Source: an uncultured bacterium
GTDB taxonomy: Bacteria > Bacillota > Clostridia > Oscillospirales > Oscillospiraceae
Direction of reading: 5' to 3'
DNA: 8,863 nucleotides
NCBI GenBank assembly: GCA_949288405.1
Contig: CASEKM010000148.1
Location: forward strand, 1-8,863
Shown here piece after piece: positions 1 to 5,324 of this stretch (position 1 is its first letter; the number at the start of each line of letters is the position of its first letter). The position numbers and the translations under genes were made by a program. The notes beneath the pieces are model-generated. The model made no database searches, had not been told where the DNA came from, and saw only the letters and a program-made list of their open reading frames with translations.

Positions 1-1
1 G

Positions 2-391
2 GCCTGGACGTTGGGGGGCTTGTTGAGCTCCGCCTTCTGGCCCGCCTTCGCGGCCGGGCTGAAGGGGAAGGTGCCCCCCTCGGTACAGCCCTACTTCAAC
101 AACCCGGCCAAGGTGACCGGCGTGTGGAAAAACGGCTTCCTCACCCTGTGGGTGGACGGAGAGTTCACCCGGGCGGTGCTCAACAAGCCCCCCATCGTCC
201 AGGCCCTGTCCCAGGCGGCCGCCGCCTTCTTCGGCGCGGCGGAGGCCCGGGTGTCCATCGTGGTGGGCCCTCCCCCGGCCCAGGAGGCGCCCTCCGCCCC
301 CGCGGCTCCGGCGGACGGGACGCAGAAGCACGACGCCCTGGACGACCTGCTGGCCTTCGGGGCCCAGTTTGACAACATCAAGATCCAATGA
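2..391 (+). CDS. dnaX: DNA polymerase III subunit gamma/tau, C-terminal end (partial)
   Basis: The 3' end of a gene that enters from the left edge; 129 codons are visible and the reading frame starts at base 2. The gamma/tau subunit is the clamp-loader ATPase that couples the replicative polymerase to the sliding-clamp loader. The AAA+ part lies outside the window. What is visible fits the C-terminal region of Firmicute DnaX: a Trp/Leu-rich start, the stretch NGFLTLWVDGEFTRAVLNKP (a conserved 'LTL...F....L..P' pattern), a segment ending in VSIVVG, then a Pro/Ala-rich linker and a short acidic, hydrophobic tail (DALDDLLAFGAQFDNIKIQ). The identification leans on this weakly conserved region plus the ybaB gene that follows, the standard dnaX-ybaB order in Firmicutes. 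The TGA at 389-391 is followed 53 nt later by ybaB, so the two are probably co-transcribed. The apparent TTG start at 11 is an artefact of the window edge. Confidence 0.85.
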   Translation, partial: AWTLGGLLSSAFWPAFAAGLKGKVPPSVQPYFNNPAKVTGVWKNGFLTLWVDGEFTRAVLNKPPIVQALSQAAAAFFGAAEARVSIVVGPPPAQEAPSAPAAPADGTQKHDALDDLLAFGAQFDNIKIQ

Positions 392-400
392 TGCAGCATT

Positions 401-417
401 CCCGCCCCCAGGGCGGG
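401..417 (+). other. Hairpin in the dnaX-ybaB gap
   Basis: A perfect 7-bp inverted repeat (CCCGCCC, 3-nt loop, GGGCGGG) lies just downstream of the dnaX stop and 11 bases before the ybaB Shine-Dalgarno sequence. There is no T tract, so it is not an intrinsic terminator. It may mark a processing or stability point between the two cistrons; that role is inference. Confidence 0.5.
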
Positions 418-444
418 CACAGGATATGGAAGGAGTGTGCCGAT

Positions 445-792
445 ATGGCAAAAGGTTTTGGCAGCCGGGGCATCCCCGGCATGGGCGGCGGCATGAACAT
501 GAACATGATCAAGCAGGCCCAGAAGATGCAGCAGGACATGCTGAAGATGCAGCAGGAGTTGGAGGAGAAGACCTATGAGGCCAGCGCCGGCGGCGGCGTG
601 GTCACCGCCTCCGTCTCCGGCAAGCGGGAGCTGAAGGGCCTCACCATCGACCCGGACGCGGTGGACCCCGACGACGTGGAGATGCTGGAGGACCTGATCG
701 TGGCCGCCGTCAACGAGGCCCTTCGGGCCGCGGAGAGCGACGCCGCCTCCACCATGCAGAAGCTCACCGGCGGGCTGGGCCTGCCCTTCTGA
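445..792 (+). CDS. ybaB: YbaB/EbfC family nucleoid-associated protein
   Basis: A 115-aa protein, the usual size for YbaB/EbfC. The family forms small dimers that bind DNA and coat the nucleoid; the gene is conserved next to dnaX in most bacteria. The start is ATG 445, because GGAAGGAG lies at 428-435 with 9 nt spacing; upstream in-frame ATGs at 388 and 391 overlap the dnaX stop and lack a ribosome binding site. The sequence shows a Gly/Met-rich N-terminus (residues 1-20), a long Met/Gln/Glu-rich helix (about 21-45, MIKQAQKMQQDMLKMQQELE), the conserved glycine-rich turn and beta segment (SAGGGVVTASVSGKRELKGLTIDP, about 47-70), and a helical C-terminal half (DVEMLEDLIVAAVNEAL) ending in the family-typical LTGGLGLPF. 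It is probably in one operon with dnaX. A terminator follows directly, so recR, the usual third gene of this cluster, is not here. Confidence 0.95.
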   Translation: MAKGFGSRGIPGMGGGMNMNMIKQAQKMQQDMLKMQQELEEKTYEASAGGGVVTASVSGKRELKGLTIDPDAVDPDDVEMLEDLIVAAVNEALRAAESDAASTMQKLTGGLGLPF

Positions 793-839
793 GGCGCACT
801 GCGGCCGGAGCCCCGGCCTGCGGCAGAAGATCTCCCACC

Positions 840-878
840 TCCGGCGCCCCGCTGAGACAGCGGGGTGCCGGATTTTTT
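840..878 (+). terminator. Intrinsic terminator of the dnaX-ybaB operon
   Basis: A 15-bp stem with one G-U pair (left arm 840-854, right arm 858-872) and a 3-nt AGA loop is followed at once by six T residues (873-878). It lies 48 bases after the ybaB stop. A weaker inverted repeat, GGCCGG/CCGGCC (803-808/813-818), precedes it. Confidence 0.93.
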
Positions 879-915
879 GTCCCGGCCCCTCTCCGGCGAA
901 AAACGGGGAAGACTG

Positions 916-944
916 GACAAAGAGGGGGAAACCTTATATAATAG
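916..944 (+). promoter_or_regulatory. Sigma-A-type promoter of the DEAD-box helicase gene
   Basis: TGGACA (916-921, 5 of 6 to TTGACA) and a perfect TATAAT (939-944) are separated by exactly 17 bp. This is the best promoter match in the stretch between the preceding terminator and the helicase start. Transcription would begin near 951. Confidence 0.8.
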
Positions 945-950
945 GAGCGC

Positions 951-1087
951 AAAAACGCGGACGGGCGCTGCCCGCTCCGCCGGATTCGGGGCCGCGCCGG
1001 GCAAACGGCGTTCTGCACAGCTTCTGTGACGGTTGGGAGGCCTTGGATCGCCAAACCACAAGAGACAGAAGGAGAGAACCGACGGCC
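951..1087 (+). promoter_or_regulatory. GC-rich 5' leader of the DEAD-box helicase mRNA
   Basis: If the promoter above is right, the helicase mRNA has an untranslated leader of about 137 nt. It contains small hairpins: CGGGC/GCCCG at 962-974 and CACAG-CTT-CTGTG at 1016-1028. The Shine-Dalgarno sequence AAGGAG (1069-1074) is 13 nt from the ATG, rather long. Long structured leaders are known for several bacterial cold-shock DEAD-box helicases. Regulation here is inferred, and I recognise no named RNA family. Confidence 0.4.
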
Positions 1088-2269
1088 ATGGAAATCAACG
1101 GCGAAATTGTCAACGAAAACATCCGCTACGCGGAGCTGAACCTGTCCGACCCCATTATGAAGGCCCTGGAGAAGAAGGGCTATGAGCAGGCCACCCCCGT
1201 CCAGGGGGGCGCCATCCCCTATTTTATGGAGTACAAGGATGTGATCGCCAAGGCGCCCACGGGCACGGGAAAGACCTTTGCCTTCGGCATCCCCATGGTG
1301 GAGCACATCGACCCGGAGGCCGCCGACGTGCTGGGCCTGGTGCTGGCCCCCACCCGGGAGCTGGCCATCCAGATCCGGGATGAGCTGCGGGACCTGTGCG
1401 CCTTCAAAGAGGGGGTGCGCACCGTGTGCCTGTACGGGGGACAGCCCATCGACAAGCAGATCACCCAGCTGAAGAAGAAGCCCCAGATCGTGGTGGCTAC
1501 CCCCGGGCGGCTGATGGACCACGTGAAGCGCCGCACCCTGCGCCTGGACAAGGTGGAGACGGTGGTGCTGGACGAGGCCGACCGGATGCTGGACATGGGC
1601 TTTATCCGGGACGTGACCCGGATCCTGGACCTGATGCCCCAGCGGCGCAACCTGGGGCTGTTCTCCGCCACCATCTCCCGGGAGGTCATGGACATCTCCT
1701 GGGTATACCAGCGGGACCCGGTGGAGATCACCGTCCGGGCCGACGAGCAGAACAAGCCGGACATCACCCAGTACCGCCTGGACGTAGAGCGCAACGAAAA
1801 GGTGGACGCCATGGTCCGCCTCATGGAGATCGGCGGCTTTGACCGGGTGATCGCCTTCTGCAACACCAAGAACATGACCGACCGGCTGGCGGGGCTCCTC
1901 CAGATGCGGGGGGTCTCCTGCGAGGCCATCCACGGGGACATCCAGCAGCGGGCGCGGGAGAAGACCCTCCAGAGATTCCGGGAGGGCAAGCTGCGGGTGC
2001 TGGCCGCCACCGACGTGGCCGCCCGGGGACTGGACATCGACGATGTGGACGCGGTGTTCAACTACGACGTGCCCGACGAGAACGAGTACTACATCCACCG
2101 CATCGGCCGCACCGGCCGGGCCAAGCGCCACGGGGTGGCCTACTCCCTGGTGTCCAACATCACCGAGGGCATCCGCCTGGACGACATCCAGAAGAACACC
2201 GGCAACCAGATCCAGAAGATGCTCCTCAACGACCAGGGGGAGCTGGAGCCGGTCCCCGCCAAGGGCTGA
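1088..2269 (+). CDS. DEAD-box ATP-dependent RNA helicase (core only)
   Basis: A 393-aa superfamily 2 RNA helicase that uses ATP to unwind or remodel RNA duplexes (ribosome assembly, mRNA turnover). All core motifs are present: Q motif region GYEQATPVQ (31-39, Q39), Walker A APTGTGKT (56-63), Ia PTREL (88-92), Ib TPGR (138-141), DEAD (162-165), SAT (193-195), IV VIAFCN (254-259), V ATDVAARGLDI (307-317) and VI HRIGRTGR (337-344). So both RecA-like domains look intact and active. The C-terminal tail after motif VI is only about 50 residues, with no DbpA-type RNA-binding domain and no basic tail, so this is a minimal helicase and the subgroup (CshA, RhlE, DbpA-like) cannot be named safely. The start is ATG 1088; an in-frame TTG at 1043 would add 15 residues but lacks a properly spaced ribosome binding site. 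It is a single-gene unit with its own promoter. No clear terminator hairpin follows, only T-rich sequence at 2281-2318. Confidence 0.95.
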   Translation: MEINGEIVNENIRYAELNLSDPIMKALEKKGYEQATPVQGGAIPYFMEYKDVIAKAPTGTGKTFAFGIPMVEHIDPEAADVLGLVLAPTRELAIQIRDELRDLCAFKEGVRTVCLYGGQPIDKQITQLKKKPQIVVATPGRLMDHVKRRTLRLDKVETVVLDEADRMLDMGFIRDVTRILDLMPQRRNLGLFSATISREVMDISWVYQRDPVEITVRADEQNKPDITQYRLDVERNEKVDAMVRLMEIGGFDRVIAFCNTKNMTDRLAGLLQMRGVSCEAIHGDIQQRAREKTLQRFREGKLRVLAATDVAARGLDIDDVDAVFNYDVPDENEYYIHRIGRTGRAKRHGVAYSLVSNITEGIRLDDIQKNTGNQIQKMLLNDQGELEPVPAKG

Positions 2270-2390
2270 GGGCGGCACATCTTTTAATGTTTTTTAATCT
2301 TCTTTCCAGGATTTTTTTGACCTTTTGGCCGTATCATAGGGAGCACAGCACCGGGCCTTGGCCCGCAGATGGATTGGAGCGTGAAGCGCG

Positions 2391-2597
2391 ATGAAAAAGT
2401 TGTACCGGACCGAGGGTCCCTATAAAATGATCGCCGGGGTGTGCGGCGGCATCGGTGAGTATTTTGACATCGACCCCACCCTCATCCGGCTGGCCTGGGC
2501 GGTCCTCACCGTTTTTACCGCCTCGGCCCTGTTCTGGGTGTATGTGGTGTCCATCTTCATCATCCCCCGGAAGAGCGACGTGTACCCTGGCTATTGA
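2391..2597 (+). CDS. PspC-domain small membrane protein
   Basis: A 68-aa protein made up almost entirely of a PspC domain. The N-terminal half carries the signature KLYRTEGPYKMIAGVCGGIGEYFDIDPTLIRL (about residues 3-33), with the family-typical GVCGGI and the D-I-D-P-T-L-I-R-L motif. One hydrophobic membrane segment follows (about 34-57, AWAVLTVFTASALFWVYVVSIFII) and a short charged tail (PRKSDVYPGY). PspC proteins are membrane-anchored partners in envelope-stress responses in Gram-negatives; stand-alone small PspC proteins in Firmicutes are mostly uncharacterised, so no specific role is claimed. The ATG at 2391 has GGAG (2376-2379) 11 nt upstream. The 121-nt gap behind the helicase is T-rich; a TATCAT box at 2332-2337 could be a -10 element but has no good -35, so the promoter is unresolved. 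The acetyltransferase gene follows 63 nt later on the same strand. Confidence 0.92.
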   Translation: MKKLYRTEGPYKMIAGVCGGIGEYFDIDPTLIRLAWAVLTVFTASALFWVYVVSIFIIPRKSDVYPGY

Positions 2598-2599
2598 AC

Positions 2600-2644
2600 G
2601 GCCTGAGCTGCGGGGCGGCCTGATCCGCCCCCGCGCTGACGGCC
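2600..2644 (+). other. Intercistronic hairpin between the PspC and GNAT genes
   Basis: Most of the gap folds back on itself. The central stem is GCGGGGCGG (2610-2618) with CCGCCCCCGC (2625-2634, one bulged C) around a CCTGAT loop. AGC/GCT (2606-2608/2635-2637) extends it, and GGCC at 2600-2603 and 2641-2644 can close it further. It is not followed by a T tract but by the strong ribosome binding site of the next gene, so it probably does not terminate transcription. Confidence 0.5.
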
Positions 2645-2660
2645 GGAAAAGGAGGCACCT

Positions 2661-3527
2661 ATGATCCAGACTCGCCTCTCCACCCCCGGCGATATCCCCC
2701 GGCAGCGGGAGCTGTGGCAGCGCTCCTTCGGGGACGACGGGGCCTATGTGGACAATTTCTACCGCACCTATTATAAGCCGGAGCGGGTGTTCCTGCTGGA
2801 GGAGGACGGGGTGGTCCAGGCCATGACCGCCTGGTTCGACACCACCTTTGCGGTGCCCGGCCAGGGGGAGTACCGGGCCGCCTATCTGTATGCCGTGGCC
2901 ACCCATCCGGCGGCCCGGGGGCGGGGGCTGGCCGGCGCGCTGCTGGCCGTCGCGGACCGCTTCTTCCGGGACTGGGGCATTCCGGCGGTGACCACTGTAC
3001 CGGCGGAGCCCTCCCTCCACCGGTTTTTCGGCCGGAACGGCTTTCGGGAGTGCTTCGTCCACGGGCAGTTCCAGGCGGCGGCGGGAATCCCCGTTCCCGG
3101 GGAGCTCCCCCAGCTGGAGCCCGTGCCCCCGGAGGTCTATGCCGGGCTGCGGGAGGCCCGGCTGGCGGGAACCGCCCACATCGCCCTCTCTCCGGAGGTC
3201 ATCGCCTATCAGGCAGGGGCCTGCGCCCTGACCCCCGGCGGAGGGCTGTACGCCCTGGAGGCCCCCCACGGCGCGGCCGTTTTGTGCGCCGAGGGGATGG
3301 CGGACGGACGGCTGCTGGTAAAGGAGCTGTTGTGCGATCCGTCGGACCTGGACTGGGTGCTCGCCCGGCTGCCCGGCCTGCTGCCCGGCCTGCTGCCCGG
3401 CTGGTCCGGGCTCTACCGCACCCCTTGGGGGGCGGAGCCCTTCGGCATGCTCAAGTGGCTCTCCCCGGAGCGGGAGGCGGCCTGGGACTGGTCCTCCAGG
3501 GCCTATCTGGGACTCGCCTTTGACTGA
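2661..3527 (+). CDS. GNAT family N-acetyltransferase
   Basis: A 288-aa acetyltransferase that would transfer an acetyl group from acetyl-CoA to an amine; the substrate is unknown. The N-terminal half is a GNAT domain: a beta strand with LLEEDGVVQAMTAW (about 45-58), the acetyl-CoA binding motif A YAVATHPAARGRGLAGALL (about 77-95, with the R/Q-x-x-G-x-G/A signature as R86-G-R-G-L-A91), and motif B around PAEPSLHRFFGRNGFRE (114-130). The remaining 150 residues form a second region without a motif I can name. Such extended GNAT proteins are common in Clostridia and recall the two-domain Eis-like layout, but this protein is shorter than Eis. The ATG at 2661 has an excellent AAAAGGAGG Shine-Dalgarno (2647-2655) 5 nt upstream. 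It is probably co-transcribed with the PspC gene. Codons 237-248 encode a tandem LPGL repeat from 12-bp DNA units. A terminator follows 20 nt after the stop. Confidence 0.9.
   Translation: MIQTRLSTPGDIPRQRELWQRSFGDDGAYVDNFYRTYYKPERVFLLEEDGVVQAMTAWFDTTFAVPGQGEYRAAYLYAVATHPAARGRGLAGALLAVADRFFRDWGIPAVTTVPAEPSLHRFFGRNGFRECFVHGQFQAAAGIPVPGELPQLEPVPPEVYAGLREARLAGTAHIALSPEVIAYQAGACALTPGGGLYALEAPHGAAVLCAEGMADGRLLVKELLCDPSDLDWVLARLPGLLPGLLPGWSGLYRTPWGAEPFGMLKWLSPEREAAWDWSSRAYLGLAFD
3369..3404 (+). repeat. 12-bp in-frame tandem repeat inside the GNAT gene
   Basis: CTGCCCGGCCTG occurs twice exactly (3369-3380, 3381-3392), followed by a third, diverged copy CTGCCCGGCTGG (3393-3404). It encodes LPGL-LPGL-LPGW. 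The unit length is a multiple of three, so copy-number change would keep the frame and lengthen or shorten this loop by four residues. Confidence 0.9.
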
Positions 3528-3546
3528 ACTCCTTCATTCTGATCGT

Positions 3547-3585
3547 AAATGGTTGGATTTCTCTTTTGGAATCCAACCATTTTTT
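3547..3585 (+). terminator. Intrinsic terminator of the PspC-GNAT unit
   Basis: A perfect 13-bp stem (3547-3559 with 3570-3582; core ATGGTTGGATT / AATCCAACCAT) with a 10-nt loop, running into a T tract to 3585. It starts 20 bases after the GNAT stop codon. Confidence 0.92.
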
Positions 3586-3659
3586 GTCTGTTTTGACGAA
3601 TTCATGCGCCGATTTCTGTGAAAAGAAACGAAAGGCTGGGAGCGGCTACAGTTGTTTAG

Positions 3660-3677
3660 TTGTGGTGACATCCACAA
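3660..3677 (+). promoter_or_regulatory. Operator-like inverted repeat upstream of gdhA
   Basis: TTGTGGTGACATCCACAA has perfect 6-bp arms (TTGTGG/CCACAA) around a 6-nt centre and ends 9 bp before the proposed -35 box of gdhA. The TTGTG-N8-CACAA layout matches the outer parts of the 18-bp Rex operator consensus, and TGTG-N8-CACA is also the spacing of Crp/Fnr-family sites. Neither consensus is matched at the inner positions. Binding by any regulator is inference. Confidence 0.5.
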
Positions 3678-3686
3678 AAAATTTGC

Positions 3687-3714
3687 TTTACATCCCGGCG
3701 TTTTATGTTATGCT
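3687..3714 (+). promoter_or_regulatory. Probable gdhA promoter
   Basis: TTTACA (3687-3692, 5 of 6 to the -35 consensus) and TATGCT (3709-3714, 4 of 6 to the -10 consensus) with a 16-bp spacer. It lies in an AT-rich stretch that stands out from the surrounding GC-rich DNA, between the GNAT terminator and gdhA. The predicted transcript starts near 3721 and has a leader of about 120 nt. Confidence 0.6.
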
Positions 3715-3734
3715 ATACATAAGGACGAGCGATA

Positions 3735-3773
3735 GGCTCCCTTTTGAAGGCTCCGAGGAGCAATTTTCGGAGC
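3735..3773 (+). other. Alternative hairpins in the gdhA leader
   Basis: Two copies of GGCTCC (3735-3740, 3749-3754) face two copies of GGAGC (3757-3761, 3769-3773). GCTCCG (3750-3755) pairs perfectly with CGGAGC (3768-3773) across a 12-nt loop, while other pairings of GGCTCC with GGAGC are mutually exclusive with it. This gives a leader that could switch between folds. No named riboswitch is recognised, and no terminator hairpin follows within the leader. Confidence 0.35.
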
Positions 3774-3841
3774 AGGATGAATGGAATCTGTCAAAATCTT
3801 GGAAAATCGCCACAAAAATATAACGTAGGAGGAATGTCACC

Positions 3842-5208
3842 ATGAACAAGTACATCGAGAGAGTTCTGGCTGAGACCAAGGCGAAGAATGCTAACGAGCC
3901 CGAGTTCCTGCAGACTGTTGAGGAGGTCCTCAGCTCCCTGGAGCCCGTGATCGACGCCCATCCTGAGTACGAGAAGGCCGCTCTGCTGGAGCGCATGGTC
4001 GAGCCCGAGCGCGTGATTGAGTTCCGCGTCACTTGGGAGGACGACAATCACGTCTGGCACGTCAACCGCGGCTACCGCGTGCAGTACAACGCGGCCCTCG
4101 GCCCCTACAAGGGCGGCATCCGCTTTGATCCTTCCGTGAACCTCTCCATCGTGAAGTTCCTGGGCTTTGAGCAGGTCTTTAAGGACGCCATGACTGGTCT
4201 GCCCATCGGCGGCGCCAAGGGCGGCTCTGACTTCGATCCTCGCGGCAAGAGCGACGCCGAGATCATGCGTTTCTGCCAGGCCTTTATCACCGAGCTGTAT
4301 CGCCACATCGGTCAGGACATCGACTGCCCCGCCGGCGACCTGGGCTGCGGCGGCCGTGAGATCGGCTACATGTATGGCCAGTATCGCCGCATCGTGGGCG
4401 CTGCCGAGTTCGGCGCTCTGTCCGGCAAGGCTGTCTGCACCGGCGGCTCCATCCTCCGTCCCGAGGCTACCGGCTACGGCGCCGTGTACTATCTGGTCGA
4501 GGCTCTGGCCCATGACGGCGAGTCCATCGAGGGTAAGCGCATCGCTATGTCCGGCTACGGCAACGTGGGCTGGGGCATCATGAAGAAGGCCGCCGAGCTG
4601 GGCGCCAAGGTCACCTACTTCGCCGGCCCCGACGGCTACATCCACGATCCCGACGGCGTGTGCACCGAGGAGAAGCTGAACTACATCCTGGAGACTACAT
4701 CCTGGAGATGCGTGCCAACGATCCCATGCACTGCAAGCCCTACGCCGACAAGTTCGACTGCGAGTTCGTTCCCAACACCAAGTGCTGGGGCGTGAAGGAC
4801 GTGGACATCTATATGCCCGCCGCCACTCAGAACGACGTCAACATCGAGTGGGCCAAGAAGATCGCCGAGTCCGGTGTTAAGTACTACATCGAGGTCGCCA
4901 ACATGCCCACCACCAACGACGCTCTGGAGTTCCTGAAGGAGCAGAAGCACATGGTCGTCGCCCCCTCCAAGGCTGTTAACGCCGGCGGCGTGTCCGTGTC
5001 CGAGCTGGAGATGGCCCAGAACGCCGAGCGCGTGTACTGGACCGCTGAGGAAGTGGATGTCAAGCTGCAGAGCATCATGAAGAACATCTATCACTCCTCC
5101 GTCGAGGTTGCTGAGCGCTATGGCCTGGGCTATGACCTGGTCGCCGGCGCCAACATCGTGGGCTTCCAGAAGGTCGCCGACGCCATGATGGCTCAGGGCA
5201 TCTTCTAA
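3842..5208 (+). pseudogene. gdhA: Glutamate dehydrogenase, frameshifted by a 14-bp tandem duplication
   Basis: Glutamate dehydrogenase interconverts glutamate and 2-oxoglutarate plus ammonia with NAD(P)H. Translation from ATG 3842 (AGGAGG at 3827-3832, 9 nt away) gives normal clostridial GDH for 284 residues, then 33 foreign residues to a stop at 4795. The rest continues in another frame to TAA 5208. An exact 14-bp duplication at 4681-4708 causes the shift; removing one copy gives 450 aa, the normal family length, reading NYILEMRANDP across the join. Catalytic residues are present and fit Clostridium symbiosum GDH (K89, K113, K125, D165) with an offset of one: K90 in YKGGIRF, K114, K126 in PIGGAKGG and D166 in PAGDLG. 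The Rossmann turn is SGYGNVGWG (237-245). The C-terminal conserved segments EVANMPTTNDAL, VAPSKAVNAGGVSVSE and GANIVGFQKVADAMMAQGIF lie in the second frame. Arginine codons here are CGC/CGT, not the CGG favoured by neighbours, as in a highly expressed gene. NAD or NADP preference is not decided. It could equally be a working gene with a sequence error. Confidence 0.92.
4681..4708 (+). repeat. Exact 14-bp tandem duplication in gdhA
   Basis: CTACATCCTGGAGA at 4681-4694 is repeated without change at 4695-4708; the shared flanking A means the unit can also be written from 4680. Since 14 is not a multiple of three, it shifts the frame after Glu284. Loss of one unit restores the gdhA frame. The lengths agree: 1367 bases minus 14 gives 451 codons including the stop. 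Confidence 0.98.
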
Positions 5209-5237
5209 TCCCAACGACACGATTCCAATTCCATCCA

Positions 5238-5274
5238 AAAACCGGAGGTCTCCCCCTGGGAGGCCTCCGGTTTT
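5238..5274. terminator. Strong bidirectional terminator behind gdhA
   Basis: A continuous 17-bp stem with one G-U pair (5238-5254 with 5258-5274) and a 3-nt loop. The outer pairs are AAAA/TTTT around CCGGAGG/CCTCCGG, so a T run follows the GC-rich stem on either strand (TTTT on plus, TTTTT on minus). It lies 30 bases after the gdhA stop, between convergent genes. Confidence 0.93.
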
Positions 5275-5284
5275 GGCTATACAG

Positions 5285-5311
5285 AAAGGCCGCCCGGTTG
5301 GGGCGGCCTTT
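5285..5311 (-). terminator. Terminator of the peptidyl-prolyl isomerase gene
   Basis: A perfect 11-bp stem AAAGGCCGCCC / GGGCGGCCTTT (5285-5295 with 5301-5311) with a 5-nt loop, 13 bases beyond the minus-strand stop codon. The T run is short on the minus strand (TTTCTGT), so the 5238-5274 hairpin immediately beyond may act as a back-up. Confidence 0.8.
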
Positions 5312-5324
5312 TGCACTTGCGAAA

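Noticed and set aside
388..444. Earlier ATG start for ybaB at 388 or 391
   Set aside because: It overlaps the dnaX stop and lacks a ribosome binding site; ATG 445 has GGAAGGAG at ideal spacing and gives the normal family N-terminus.
764..2278. Long minus-strand open frame of 504 codons opposite the helicase gene
   Set aside because: It mirrors the helicase gene; the His/Val/Leu/Gly-rich translation is typical of the reverse of GC-rich codons, and it has no recognisable domain.
2270..2320. Intrinsic terminator behind the helicase gene
   Set aside because: The region is T-rich, but the only stem (ACAT/ATGT near 2277-2289) is four weak pairs, so I do not call a terminator.
3566..3823. 85-codon open frame between the GNAT gene and gdhA
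   Set aside because: It begins inside the terminator loop, has no ribosome binding site, and covers the promoter, operator and leader of gdhA.
4660..4707. GTG at 4660 as start of an independent C-terminal gene
   Set aside because: The first codons (VHRGEAELHPGD) are GDH codons read out of frame; there is no ribosome binding site, and GDH-like sequence begins only in the second repeat copy.
4670..4720. Programmed ribosomal frameshifting in gdhA
   Set aside because: There is no slippery heptamer or downstream pseudoknot that I can see; an exact 14-bp duplication explains the shift fully.
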